DNA of 64,000 bases, taken from assembly GCF_901000735.1 (NCBI RefSeq), contig NC_081551.1:8698101-8762100 (forward strand), written 5' to 3'. Positions 46,278 through 58,279 of this stretch are shown here, piece by piece (the first letter of the stretch is position 1; each line of letters starts with the position of its first letter). The DNA comes from Corylus avellana. Lineage: Eukaryota > Streptophyta > Magnoliopsida > Fagales > Betulaceae. The translations under genes were made by a program, and so were the position numbers. The notes beneath the pieces are model-generated. The model was given only the letters and a program-made list of their open reading frames with translations. It was not told the origin of the DNA and did no database searches.

Positions 46278-49200
46278 ATGTCATAGTTCCCACATTTTCT
46301 TCTTCCATTTGTCCCTCATTATTGTGGTGGACTTCTTTTTCCCCTTATCCATTCTTCGAACATGCTCCTCAAAACCTAGTGGAGGCTTGTTAGTAGCTGT
46401 TCCCTGACCCTTATGTATGTCAAAATTAGGTGGAGAAGTTAGAAATGTTATGCCACTAACTGGGGGGGGGGGGACCCCAAGAGCATACTGGTCCACTACC
46501 TAGAATTAGGGGCGACCTAGCAGGGTTCCCAATCAAATCAAGAATAATCTTCTGTTTGTTGTTAGGTTCTCTTCCACTTCTAACATATTCCCTCAACCTA
46601 CCACCTGCCCTTGACATTGTGGCCAACCCTATGGTTATCTTCATTTTATTACCTAATAGGGTAGATGCCTGCAATATAGGTATACAATCAGCCCCCTAAA
46701 GTTTTATTTTTTTATTTTTCCTTTTAATTACCGAATTTGAAAAATTACTCTCAGTTGGTCTGTATGCAGAAGGTGTTGGTGCTGCCCTTTTTTCTGTTCT
46801 GACTGGCTGGGTTGTAGAAGGTGCATTTGTTGTAGAAGGTGCTACATCAGTTCCTATTCTGGCAGGCTATGATACAGGTTATCATGTAGGCTGTGACACA
46901 GGTTGTGATACAGGCTGTGATGCATGCTGGGATGTAAGAGATTGTGATTCGTTTTCTCTTTTTGAACCTTGTACCCTTGCTCTTTTTGTACTTGTTGATG
47001 GCGTGTTCACTCTTCCCCTTTTTTTCTGGTAGTGGTTGAAGTGGCAGTTGAAGATCCATCCAACTACAAAAAAAAAAAAAAAATTGTAAACGCTAAGCAC
47101 TAAACACTAAACATCAAATATAATAAATTAACAAGTCACTTACCATGTTCAAATTCTAGTCAATTGATGCATTCTCTCTATATATTGTCTCACACGTTCT
47201 CGTCTTTCATCATGTCTCTGCATGGCAGTGCATGATCTCTTATTGTGATCAAACTTCATACAATGCCCATATTGATTCTTAGTGCCCCCCCTCCTCATTG
47301 CATTAGGGTTTCTTGGTTCGTCAACACCCCTCTGTCTGAGTTTTTTAGGTTTGCAAGGAGTTGACCTAGATTTGGGTGGCTTAATTTTAGGTTGGTTGCT
47401 TTTAGGCCATTGGTCTTCACTTGGCACTAGGTAGACAATATAGTCATATGCCTTCAGGTACTTCTCCTTGTTGTAGTACTCACTCAAATATTCAGTAGGG
47501 TCTCCACCTTGGTGTAAAATGGCTAAAATGGCATGAGAACATGGGATACCAGTTACATCCCATTTTCTGTAGCCACAAGTTCTACCATCCACGAGGCACT
47601 CAACTTTAAACATACCATCACCATCATATGTACACCAACAGTGACTGGCTTCATCATCTTCTTTTTCTAGCTTCATCCTAATCTTTGGCCCTAAGGCCTC
47701 CTCCATTGAATTCATCAACTCCTTCCTTACATACCTTCTCATTAACTTACATCTAATCCATTCCAACATGCTCAAGATTGTTTGGTCACGGAAATTTTTT
47801 ATCCAAGAATTGAAACTCTCACATGTATTATTGTGTAAGAGGGCAGACTTGGCATTTGTATTGAACCAGCCCTTACACCATGTGTTGGGGTCAATCTTCT
47901 CCAGGTAGGCATGGGCATCCTTACTAATCCTCTTTATCTCATCCATTACTTTGTAGAACTCTATCTTTGTGTAGGATGCGGCAGCTTGCCAAAGAAGATC
48001 CTTCAGTAGCACCCCTTGATGACCTGTTTTGAAATTAGTGTACAAGTGCCTAACACATATACGATGATCAGATTGCAAACATACTTGTTCTAGGCTTGGA
48101 ATGAGGCCTTACACAATAGTTGAAAACATTATTAGTTGCATTACACTAAACACTCAATTTATATTAATAGCAAATAACTGTTATTTTACTTTCTATCGAT
48201 CTAAAATAAAAGTCCACCCATGTCAACTTAGGCCAAGATCTGTAACAAGTGCCTCTAGGAACCATGTCTAGCTATCTTTTGTCTCTGCCTTTACAACATC
48301 CATTGTAATTGGGTACATATTGTTGTTGGCATTCCTGCCAACAACAACCATTAACTGCCCCTTATACATACCCTTTAAAAAACATACATTAACAACCACA
48401 ACAGGCCTAGACCCTTCCTTGAAACGATTCTTCATAACTGCTAATGAAATGTAAAGCCTTTGAAATCTGCGTGGTACCTCACGCATTAGTTTCTCAACCA
48501 TCAAAATCAAATAACTACCCACATTAGTGCTCCTAACCATGGAACAATAATCCCGCAAACAATGGTACTGCTCATCCAATTTCTCATAGATTGTTTCTCT
48601 TGCCTTTTTCCTCGCCCTATACAAAGAATTCACATGGACATCCACATTCCATTTGGCTTTCACCTTTTTTTGCAACACTTCTATGGGCATGTTTGGCTGC
48701 TTCCTAAAAGAATCCATGCACAGGTCAGCAATCCAACTTGAGGTGACCATATGATTTTGGTACCTCATAGTGCAAGTGTGTTTTGGCCTTAGGGATACTA
48801 AAATGAATTTCAAATCATTCCCTTTTATAATATTGTATTGTCTCACGGCTTTTCTAAATTTAACTGCATTGTGAAATGTATTCCCTACACTCAATGTTGG
48901 ATTACTTAAGTCAGTAGAATTAAACTGCACCCTTTTGGTTACATCACTACGGGTGAGTGCACTACACTGTCATCACCACTAAAATGTGGTGACCCTAGTT
49001 GATCATTGTCATCCATGTCTAAACTACCATCACTCACTTCCCTCTCTTCGCTCTCTTCCCCACCTCTATGTTCTCCATCATTTCCATTTGCATCACCCTC
49101 CACAGCATTTTCAGCAACATCCTCATCATTTACCCCACTCGCACCAACATTCCCAATAGTGTCATCCCTTTCTACCTCTGCCTTCTCATCATTTTTAACA

Positions 49201-49675
49201 CCCTCGTCAATGTCCCTATAACAATGAGTAGTATCCTCATCCGAATCAAGATAATCTGTATCATCACTAAGAACTTCATCCCATAAAGGATCCTTCCTAA
49301 ACAAAACTCCCTTCTCATACACTGAATCCTCTTCATCATCTCCTTCAACTACAACATTTACTACACCATACATTACTATATACAAAACTACAAGATCATG
49401 ACCTACATGGTTTGCCACCATTTCAGTTACACTGTAGTCAGAAGACAAAAGTCTTAACCCTTTGTCTAAAGGCAATCTTGGTAAACTGTAATAAACAAGG
49501 TCCTCAGACCTATACCCATATGTCTTACACATGTCCTCTACATCAAAAAAATTCAATTATACCCATCATATGGGTCTGGGTAATTACTAACATCGCCCCC
49601 AACATAATTAATCCTATGTTGCCTGTTAAAAGTACCCTCATAGTACACCTCAAACATCATAGAGTGTGTACCCAT
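46278..49675 (-). pseudogene. MULE transposase (mudrA-type), decayed
   Basis: Starts ATG at 49675 (MGTHSMMFEVYYEG). N-terminal MULE domain (NYVGGDVSNYPDPYDG, then FFDVEDMCKTYGYRSEDLVYY), an acidic Asp/Glu stretch, the MuDR DNA-binding region (GNTFHNAVKFRKAVRQYNI, WNVDVHVNSLYRARKKARE), and the transposase core (VVVNVCFLKGMYKGQLM, GRNANNNMYPI). A segment near 48200-48265 has three stops; the core then continues CVRHLYTNFKTGHQG, HNNTCESFNSWI. Next are a SWIM-type finger (RTCGYRKWDVTGIPCSHA) and a knuckle (YGHCMKFDHNKRSC). The 3' exon (about 47075-46278) is Ser/Pro/Gln-rich. Breaks: one-base shifts near 49555 and 48935, stops near 48250-48200, and a poly-G shift at 46462-46473. Catalytic Asp is Asn at 48388-48390; two zinc Cys are Tyr. 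Confidence 0.93.
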
Positions 49676-50664
49676 CACGTGTCCTGCCACATTAATTACA
49701 TTGAAAGGTTGAAATGTGCAATTAAATACCCCAAACAGTTCCAAACACTAAAAATTAATGCAATGAGAAAGTTGTAAATGTGCAAGACAATACCCTTAGT
49801 TAGGTGTAAAAGCAGATGACACAAACATTTAGAAAAAAAAAAAAAAAATTACACTTCCAACTTATTTAATTTTTGGAACATAATGTAGATTGGTCCCATA
49901 CACAAGCAGCAAAGGACTACATTACCCCTATACTCAGACCAACCACGAACCAACCAACAACTTAACGAAAAAGTTTATCTCCTACCAATATGCATTTACA
50001 TTTGTCCCTTTTAAAGTTAACAACCAAACAATGAAAAGTAATGGAAGGGACCACTTTATTCAATGTATAATATTCATAGTGCTAATCACATGTTCAGCAC
50101 AAGCACCAACTAGGGGACCACACTTATATCAAAAAAACAAAAACAAAATTAGGGGGCCACACTTTAGTAGTAAACAAGGACTGCCAACGACTAGATGACC
50201 GAAAAATAAAAACTTTTAACAACATTACAAGAAAACAACAACTTTCAATGCAAAAAAATGACAAGAAGATGACCCACTGATGACCTATTGCAAATAAATA
50301 ATAGGCAAACTAAAAACTCCACAAAATCCCTTCCAGAATCGTTACATGCAAAACCCCAAAATATCCAATGCAAATTTAAGATCAAACACAACTTTCATAA
50401 AAGGTCAACTACAAACCCTAAAATATAAATTTTGGGATAGTGTTAAGCTTAGTTGATTATCGTAGTCATGAACTGATTTAGAAACGATTTGTGACTAAAC
50501 CGCTGCAAATCAACACCCAAACTTCAGCTATTATGGTTCGTTGACAACGAAGAGTAGGGTTCGGAAGAGGACTTTTTCAAATTGATTGGTAAAAGGTGCT
50601 CGAACGATTTTTCACATTTAGGTTAAATTTGGGCTTTTTCGAAGGAGGGTAGTATGGGCATTTC
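49676..50664. other. Right subterminal region of the MULE
   Basis: Non-coding, AT-rich; the promoter of the transposase should lie here or in the TIR. No clear gene. Confidence 0.6.
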
Positions 50665-50880
50665 AGTTAGTAGGTTGAGGGTATAACAGATATGTATGGG
50701 GTAAAAAACCACGTGTAGGTCACATGGAGACGATTCAATTTGAGGTTAACGATTCATTTTGACAGAGGAGTTCAAATTGACTGCAATTGAAAGTTTTGGA
50801 GTCCAAATTGAGAGGTTTGGAAGTTTTAGGGGGCTTGTCAAATCGGGTGGTAATTCAGGGGTCTAAACTGAAGTTACCCC
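50665..50880 (-). repeat. Right TIR of the MULE
   Basis: Ends CTAAACTGAAGTTACCCC. Complements 44650-44870 with scattered changes. Confidence 0.88.
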
Positions 50881-52358
50881 TTGTTACTAGTATTGCAAGT
50901 TTTAAAGATGCTTTGACGAGTTCTTGTACCTATTTCCTTACAAAGATCAAGAATGTTTTAAAGAACTTTAAACTCGTCTTTTATAGCCTTGAGTTGCATG
51001 ATAGCATGATGTGTTACATTGCATGTGTTCATTAGTGGCCTAAGATGAGATATATCAACCCTCAGTCCTCAGTTTAGATAGAAGCCTAGAAACATAGTTG
51101 GAGTTTCCAGTCGGGAGTCTTAACTTACTGGACGAACGTTCTCTCTTGAGCCCGAGCGTTCGCCCAAGGAGCATGGCATTCGCCCTTAACTCCAGAAGTG
51201 TGATCTTAAGGTTTTAATGTCCCATTTTCGTTAGATAGGAACTAGTACGTACTCGTAGAAGTTCTCTAGTATTGCGTATAATTATGTGTCGTACTTCGTT
51301 ATAACATGGATTCTTGATGTCAGAGGACTCAAGCGAGAGCACAAGGTTTGTAAACACTTACGACCACTTTTCTTAAAAACGTGCGGTATGTCAATTGACT
51401 AGCACTTGTATGATATGAGCATGCCTATACTTTGTACAACTTGATAACTACTTTAATAACTGGCTGATAAGATGCATTGTATGACATGGTACGGTACGTG
51501 CGGTATAGTGGCCATAGGCTTACTCTATAAACTTGATTCTATGGTCAAACTGTGTATGGATGTTTAATATGGGCTTTGGATCCAATGGTTAATTTGTGAC
51601 CGGCGCAGCCTTAACGGGTGGGTCACTACAGGACGTACATCATTAGTGGAGCCTTAACGGGTGGGTCACTACAGGATGTACATCATTAGTGCCGTGGGCC
51701 ACCCGAGGTCGGGCTGCTAATGTTATGGACGGTAGCGTACAATGGTTGGGGCACTGACATTGTATTACAGGTCCCTCGGGACAGCGCCAACCCTGTTGAG
51801 AAGGAGTAATATCTTGGATAGTCCACATATGATAGTTATGACCTATAAAGCATTAGTTTTATGCATTAAAACTACTTAGGTGAGTACCGCTGGAAGTACA
51901 TTGTTTTTTGTCCACAAAGCAATATTTAGAGACAACACCTCTTTAAAATCCTTGACAAATTGCATGTTTATTTCCGTAACAACTGGCTCATGTCATACCC
52001 AATTGTGAGGTTTACTTACTAAGTCATTAGACGTACGTGGTTATTAGATCTTGTAGGAAACCTGTTTCTAAAATCAAAGAGTGGAACGGTTGCCACTACA
52101 TACTTTGCTTAAGAAAAGACCTTCACATTGTTATCAGGCTTGCTTAAGTTATTATTAGTTGTTGTGTCGGTGTTTTTAAGGATATTAAATGTTTCGTTAT
52201 GGTTCTTAGATATCTCAGATTTATTTCACCTTCCTATGCATTAACTTTGATGATGCTTAGAGGGGCAATTCCTTATTTAGCTATTAGTTAGCTAAATTGG
52301 GGTGATTGCTAGTAACCCTACCAGCTGGTCAAGGCCAGATTTGGGGTGTTACAAATTA

Positions 52359-53348
52359 GGAGACCTAGGCTTATTTCCAAAACAATTCTACGTTTTTATG
52401 CAGCAAATCAGCTTGTGTGCACTGGAGCCCAAGGGATGGTGCGTTTGAGTGCACGTGCGCTCGAGCTTAGTGGGAGTGCCGCTCGAGAATAGAAGGAGAT
52501 GCACTCGAGCGCATGTGCACTCGAACCTAAGGATGAGTGTGCTCGAGTGCAGGTGCGCTCAAGCCTAGAGGTGCTGAGCTTGATCCAAATTGTTGCCAAT
52601 GCTCCATGAAGTGTGTCTTAAGCCCAAAATCATTGAAATTTCTTGCATCTTTATTTAAAACTTGAAAACTTAAAAACAATTCAAAATCAAACAAATAACA
52701 TGCTAAGGAATTTTCATAGTTATGTGTATCGTATTTCTCAACTAAATTTAAGGATGAAGCCTCACTAGTGAAGAACAACAATATTTTCATCAAGTTGATA
52801 TTATCCGATTTTATGCGTTTTAATATTTCAATTGTTCTACTTCAATTCAATTAGTAGGATGGTTCTTGGATATCTTTTGTGATTTACGGATACATTTGAT
52901 GATTTAAGATAGTTTCATTTAATTGATTGTTTGGGCTTTTTTTTATCAAAATATTGGATATTCATTGTGTTTCGTTCTACGAATACATTTGATGATTTGG
53001 TTTTAAAATGGATATCTTTTGTGATTTACGCAAATAACGAATTCATTGAATGATTTAATTAATCTTTGAAGCATACATACATAAGATTTTTATTGTGAGA
53101 ACTTCGGATGATATTGATGAACATGAATTATGTTGCTATGATTTGGTGAGTGTAGATTCCAAAACCTTAGTCCTTTCTTAGTTGATTAATTTTATTTTTT
53201 ATTTTCAAAACCAAAAATCAAATCTTTTTCAGAATTAGGTTAAGATTTAATTAGTTTAGATATAATTGTTTTCATAAACACAATTTCCTGTGGGTTCGAC
53301 TTCGCACTTGCATCCCTATATTGCAAAACGATTCGTGCACTTGCGAGT
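52359..53348 (+). mobile_element. Right half of the element ending GATTCGTGCACTTGCGAGT
   Basis: Non-coding. An irregular array of GCGCTCGAG, GCACTCGAG and similar words at 52430-52580, then AT-rich DNA. The terminal part reads TTTCCTGTGGGTTCGACTTC, then GATTCGTGCACTTGCGAGT at 53330-53348, inverted relative to the left half at 41761. The two halves are separated only by the solo LTR with its AATTA duplication, so they were one element. Confidence 0.55.
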
Positions 53349-53349
53349 A

Positions 53350-53706
53350 CATTAAAATTTCACAACACCCACTCTTTTTCATATTTAGGTTCATCTTCCT
53401 TCTTGGCTACATATACTCCTTTGAATTTCACATGGCAATTCTTCTTTATGTGTCCAAGTTTACTACATCGATAACACTTGAAACCTTTTTTATTTTCATC
53501 TCGCTTCTCGAATGATTCTCCACCATCTTTATACTTGCTAGAACCATCATTTTACCTTAGTCATTTTCCTTGCTGAAATTTGTCTTTTTATTGGAAAAGA
53601 AAGAATCTCCTTCACTTCCCGAAATGGAGCATCCCACCATTTATCAAGCCAATGATTCTTGTGATGTAAGAAGACTTTCAAACTCTACTAAGGTGGGCTG
53701 AACAGC
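53350..53706 (-). pseudogene. Copia gag fragment with zinc knuckle (minus strand)
   Basis: The minus strand reads CYRCSKLGHIKKNCHVKFKG, a CX2CX4HX4C zinc knuckle, followed by VYVAKKEDEPKYEKEWV. Upstream there are FESLLTSQESLA and a stop. It fits the gag end of the Copia whose integrase lies at 40262-41153: same strand, correct order, with about 12 kb of insertions between. Confidence 0.8.
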
Positions 53707-53709
53707 CCC

Positions 53710-54205
53710 TGTAAAAAATTTAATATATAATTAAATGCTAATTAACAATAAAATTAGCAGCGAAATGAATAATTATATAAATACCTCTAGCCATGCTTTG
53801 CTCAAGCCAATTAAAGAACAGCTTCACAGCAATCAAACTAAAACTAAACAATAATTGAGAGGTTCTTCTGACCTATGCCTACCAGTGAGTGCCGATTGAT
53901 GGAATACATAGGCCTTATTTATAGGTAGGTCAGGGACCCTCAATTAGAGCTGTTACCTTAATTATTCCTCCCATCAAGGAATAAAAAATAAATAAATACA
54001 GCTAATTGATTCCACAAAATAAAATCAGTAATGAAATCAAATACTTGTTCCACAAGAATTAAATCAGCAAATTTAATTCAGAATATTTGATTTCACACAA
54101 TAATCTTTAATTGGAATAAATTACTGAACACCGTAATTATATATATTTTATAAGTACAATAATATATGTGACATAAGGGACATACTTTAAATGAAATTTC
54201 TTACA
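53710..54205 (-). repeat. 3' LTR of a second minus-strand Copia
   Basis: 496 bp. In plus orientation it starts TGTAAAAAATTTAATATAT and ends AAATTTCTTACA. Immediately right lies TTCTCCCACTTGGCCC, whose complement AAGTGGGAGAA is a polypurine tract, so this is the 3' LTR of an element reading leftward. The 5' LTR is not seen and may lie in the N gap. Confidence 0.8.
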
Positions 54206-57200
54206 TTCTCCCACTTGGCCCTTATGACACATAAATTCCTTATGGTGTTCAATTCTATGATATGGCCAATACTTTATTTATTCCAACCATTCATGGAATC
54301 CTCCCACTCACTCAAGGAATACCACACACGAATCATGGCAGTAAAGCTTTTATATGGTAAGCCGTCCCTTCCATGTATCACGATGTGCAATACCTCCCTA
54401 AATGAGTACTTTATGGATAATGTACTTTATGAATGAACTTCCTATAAGTCATTCGGGTCCAACTTTAATTTTATCCCCACGAATAAGAATAATATATATG
54501 TGCACAAAAAAAATTTATAACATTACCTTTATGTCTATAGACCAATTAAAGAGAAACTAAGCACAAATGAATTAATGAATCTCATATATTCCACATGACT
54601 TTATACTTTCTTTACCGGTAAACCTTTAGTCATGGGATCCGCAATCATTAATTCAATACTTATATGCTCCATAGACACTTATTGTCACTTAATGTTCTCT
54701 TTCATAGTGATACTTTATGTCGATATACATACTTTTGCTTCTACACAGTTTATTCTTATAAAAGATAACTGTAGTAGAATTAACTCAGAAGATCTTTCTG
54801 GGTCTGACTATAAATCGACAATCTTGAGACCTTTAACAAAAATGTCTCAACCATAATGCCTGTGTAATTAATTCACAGCATGTAATGATTTTTGCTTTCA
54901 TGGTAGATGTAGCAACTGTAGTCTACTTACTGCATCTTCAGTACATATATATTGAAGTTGATTCTCTACTATCTACACATTTGACAAAAATCAAACCTGA
55001 ATAAACACCACCAAATGGTAAGTGTATCTTTAGGTTAAACTGTAGTTCTTGGTTCATTGCATATTCCACAATACTATATTGACCCAATAGTCCAACTGCT
55101 ATTTCAATGTCAGGTCTAATGTAGACCTGTGCATACATATGGAATATTTTTCATCTGCCTTTGTTCCAATACATTTTGGGACATTATCCCCTTTAATAAT
55201 AGGTGCTACTGAAGATTCATAGTTCTTCATTCTGAATCTCTCTTAAAACTTTAGTGAGAGGAACTTTATGTAGCAAACCTAAATTAGTGCTTGCAAGCAA
55301 AATATTATCTATATATAGGACTAAAAGAAAGGTAACTTTACTCCCACTGACCTTAAGGTATATACAATGATTAACAAGGTTCTCAATAAAACCATGTGAG
55401 GCAATAACCTTGTAAAAAATTATATACCACAAGTGAGTGGCCTATCTTAGTCCATTAATAGATATCCTTAATTATGTAAGCTTTCTGACTGTTATCAATA
55501 AAACCCTTAAGTTGTCTTATGTACAACTCCTCCTTTAGATCCTCATTTAGGAAAATTGTTTTTCACATCCTTTTGATATAGCTCTAAACTAAAATGAGCT
55601 ACTCATACCATGATAATCAATGCCTTCCTTTTGAGTAAGATCGTTGGCTACAAGTCTAGCTTTATATCGTTCAACATTACCAAGAAGCATCTTTTTAGGT
55701 TTTGTAAACCCATTTGCAGCCTATGCGTACAACTCCCTTTGGTAAGTCAACAAGATTGCAGACTTGAATTTTAGCCAAGGATTTTATCTCCTCCATGGCA
55801 TTGAAACACAATGTGAAGTTATCTCCACCCAAAATGATGTGAAAATAATTTTTGGATCGTCCTTAGGTCTGACATAAAAAACCAGACTCTTGGAAGTATA
55901 CAACATAATCACTAGAGATTGTTGGTCGCCTTATTCTAGAGAATCTTCTTAATCCTACTTCCTTTGCATTTGGCAAAGTCTGAGTAGGTTCATTATGAAC
56001 TTGTTCCTCATGAGTTGGCTGTTCTGAAATTGATTGTGGTTAAAGATAATTAATTTGATTTTTCTTAAGCACAATCAAACACCCTTCATGTGAAGGGGCT
56101 TCAGTCAACTCTTGTGCTTCCTTTAATTCAATCCCTTGAGGATAAGCACTCCCACTAAGTTCAACGTCCTCTAGAAATTTTGAATATCTAGACTCAACAA
56201 TTCTAGGACTAAATGAAGAACAGTAAAGCCTAAACCCTTTGGAGTTTACTGTATAACCTATAAAATTCCGCTAGTTGTCCTTAAATCTAATTACCTTAGG
56301 TGTGGATTATAAATCCTCACAATAGTAAGACAACCCCATATGTGTAAACAATTGGTTCCATTCATTCCTTAATTTAAGTGTCGTATGGACAACCCTGAAT
56401 GGAACCCAGTTAAATGTATACATAGCGGTTTTCAAGGCTTCACTCCATTAGGAGAATAGAATATTAGTATTACCTCTCATGTCCCCTTTTCGTGTACCTA
56501 TCATAATACTATTTGCCTCTATCAGATCTTACGATCTTGACTTTCTTTTGTTTCTCTACTTCTGCCTTATAGGTACTGAAAGCATTTAATGCCCCAACCT
56601 TATGATTCAGAAGATAAAGATACATAAACCTTATATGGTTATTACCGAAAGAGATAAGAAATCTCTAACCATTTAGGCAAGAAGTATGGAAAAGGTTACA
56701 CTTGTACATGATCTCAAGAATCTCAAAAAAATCCTTTTGTTGGCACCTTTAGTGGTATAGTTGGTCTGCTTTTCCTTAATGCAGTCCACATAAATACCAA
56801 AGATAGTAAATTTCAAGAGTCGTAAAAACTCTATCATTTATCGACCTTTTATTCTTTATAGAGATATATTCCAATCTCCAATGCCATAACATAGAGGATT
56901 TTCTCATGCATAAGACTCTGCTTTATGTCAACATTTATATGCAGGGATTAATTTTCCAAAAATTGGGATCTAGATCAATTTTAAATAGACCATTAATTTA
57001 ATATTCCACCCAAAAATTTTAACAATATTCAAACTTGATTTTAACAAACTAAAATAGAAATTAAATTTCTAAAAGAATTGTGGAATATATAAAAACATTA
57101 TTAAGGTCAAAATGACATAACTGAATTTTTAAAATTTATCTATAGATCCCAACAACCTCCAATTGTAAACAAGTATTATTTAGAAAACCCTGCATTATGT

Positions 57201-58078
57201 TGACAGCGTGGACCGCTAAACCAAATTCAATCCACATAGTCCTTAGGTGAGTCAATAAAAGAGATTCATGACACACTAGGTGTATGAGATTACCTTTATT
57301 TCGAGTCATTTATGATACTTTATGCAATCATTCTTTATATGCCCATAATTTTCCTTAGTGTAAGAGAAACAAGTATCTTAATTACCATAGGACTTTGTTG
57401 GCACCTTGTTCTCATTCATCAACTATTGGACATGATTGCCTATCAAGGTCTTTTCTGTAACATGAGTAACTTCTGGATTCTCATGTTTTAATCGCCCATC
57501 TTCTTGAACACACATGATTAAAAGTTTCTTTATTGATCAGTTATTCTTATGTGTGCCACAAGATATTTGAAAAATACCATATTTAGATAAGAGAATTTAA
57601 AATAAAATTTACCACAATGACTCAAAAAATATCAACCTTTAGGGACTTTATAATGAACTGTTATGTCCTTCATTTCCATAATATGCTCAGGCACATTTTG
57701 AAACTGTAAAAAGTTTTGCTTTAAAGCTTTTCTATTAGGGTGCAGGCCAAAACCTTATTGGAACTCACTAAATGTTCCTCAATGACCTTTCTTTGGCCCT
57801 AAAACATTAAGGAATAAAGCCCTAATGCTTTCCTTGATATGAGATTTCATGAACGTTGAAACTTAAGCGATTTAAATCACTACAATCGTTCATGTTTAAT
57901 AATCTCATGTGGCGTACTTGATTTCGTCCATACGAAACGCCAATTTTATCTCCAAATACCCCAAAGTGAAAAGCACATTTTCTTTTCAGTCAGAAAAAAT
58001 AAACACTAGGAATTATTGGAACATAAAATGCCAATAATTAAAGCAGTAGGAATACATCTAATAACCAAGAAAAATAAT
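54206..58078 (-). mobile_element. Second Copia interior, heavily decayed (minus strand)
   Basis: Reading leftward: a knuckle remnant near 57370-57300 (ENYGHIKNDCIKYHK), integrase remnants near 56540-56440, RT pieces at 55600-55217 including LVLYIDNILLAS (YVDD changed to YIDN, 55217-55432), then an RNase-H-linked piece QVYIRPDIEIAVGLLGQYS (55138-54938). Stops and frameshifts are frequent throughout. The 5' end is lost at the N gap. Confidence 0.8.
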
Positions 58079-58178
58079 NNNNNNNNNNNNNNNNNNNNNN
58101 NNNNNNNNNNNNNNNNNNNNNNNNNNNNNNNNNNNNNNNNNNNNNNNNNNNNNNNNNNNNNNNNNNNNNNNNNNNNNN
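58079..58178. other. Assembly gap, 100 N
   Basis: Exactly 100 N, followed directly by a T homopolymer of 28 bases. The homopolymer may be what stopped the assembly. Confidence 0.99.
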
Positions 58179-58279
58179 TTTTTTTTTTTTTTTTTTTTTT
58201 TTTTTTCAGACCAATAATGTTTTAACATATTCTAATTTATATAAATTAAACTAAAATTAAAGGTCTTATGTTTTAATTC

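Larger units (their letters stand above)
44650..50880. mobile_element. Two-gene Mutator-like element (MULE), 6.2 kb
   Basis: TIRs of about 215 bp: left GGGGTAACTTCAATTTAGAC, right in reverse complement GGGGTAACTTCAGTTTAGAC, alignable to the TTTTTTACCCCAT and GTTATACCCTC words. Between them lie a rightward GRF zinc-finger gene (45027-45685) and a leftward mudrA-type transposase (46278-49675), convergent. The element is inserted in the Gypsy solo LTR, whose sequence resumes on the right. TTGTTA occurs at both flanks (44644-44649, 50881-50886), shorter than the 9 bp usual for MULEs. Both genes are broken, so the element is non-autonomous now. Confidence 0.92.
42744..52353 (+). mobile_element. 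Gypsy solo LTR (about 2.06 kb net) interrupted by two insertions
   Basis: The left end TTTAATACCTCGATAAAAAC is a decayed TGTAATGCCC start. The right end is TTTGGGGTGTTACA. AATTA lies immediately outside both ends (42739-42743, 52354-52358), a perfect 5-bp duplication. Pieces of the LTR are 42744 to about 43030, 44345-44649 and 50881-52353. They match the LTR at 35926 in order. The remainder belongs to a repeat (43034-44344) and a MULE (44650-50880). Confidence 0.88.

Noticed and set aside
49006..49221. Ser/Pro-rich open frame on the plus strand
   Set aside because: It is the mirror image of the Asp/Glu-rich stretch of the transposase on the minus strand.
54191..54856. Plus-strand open frames in the second Copia
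   Set aside because: Low-complexity frames opposite the decayed minus-strand Copia; no domain recognised.
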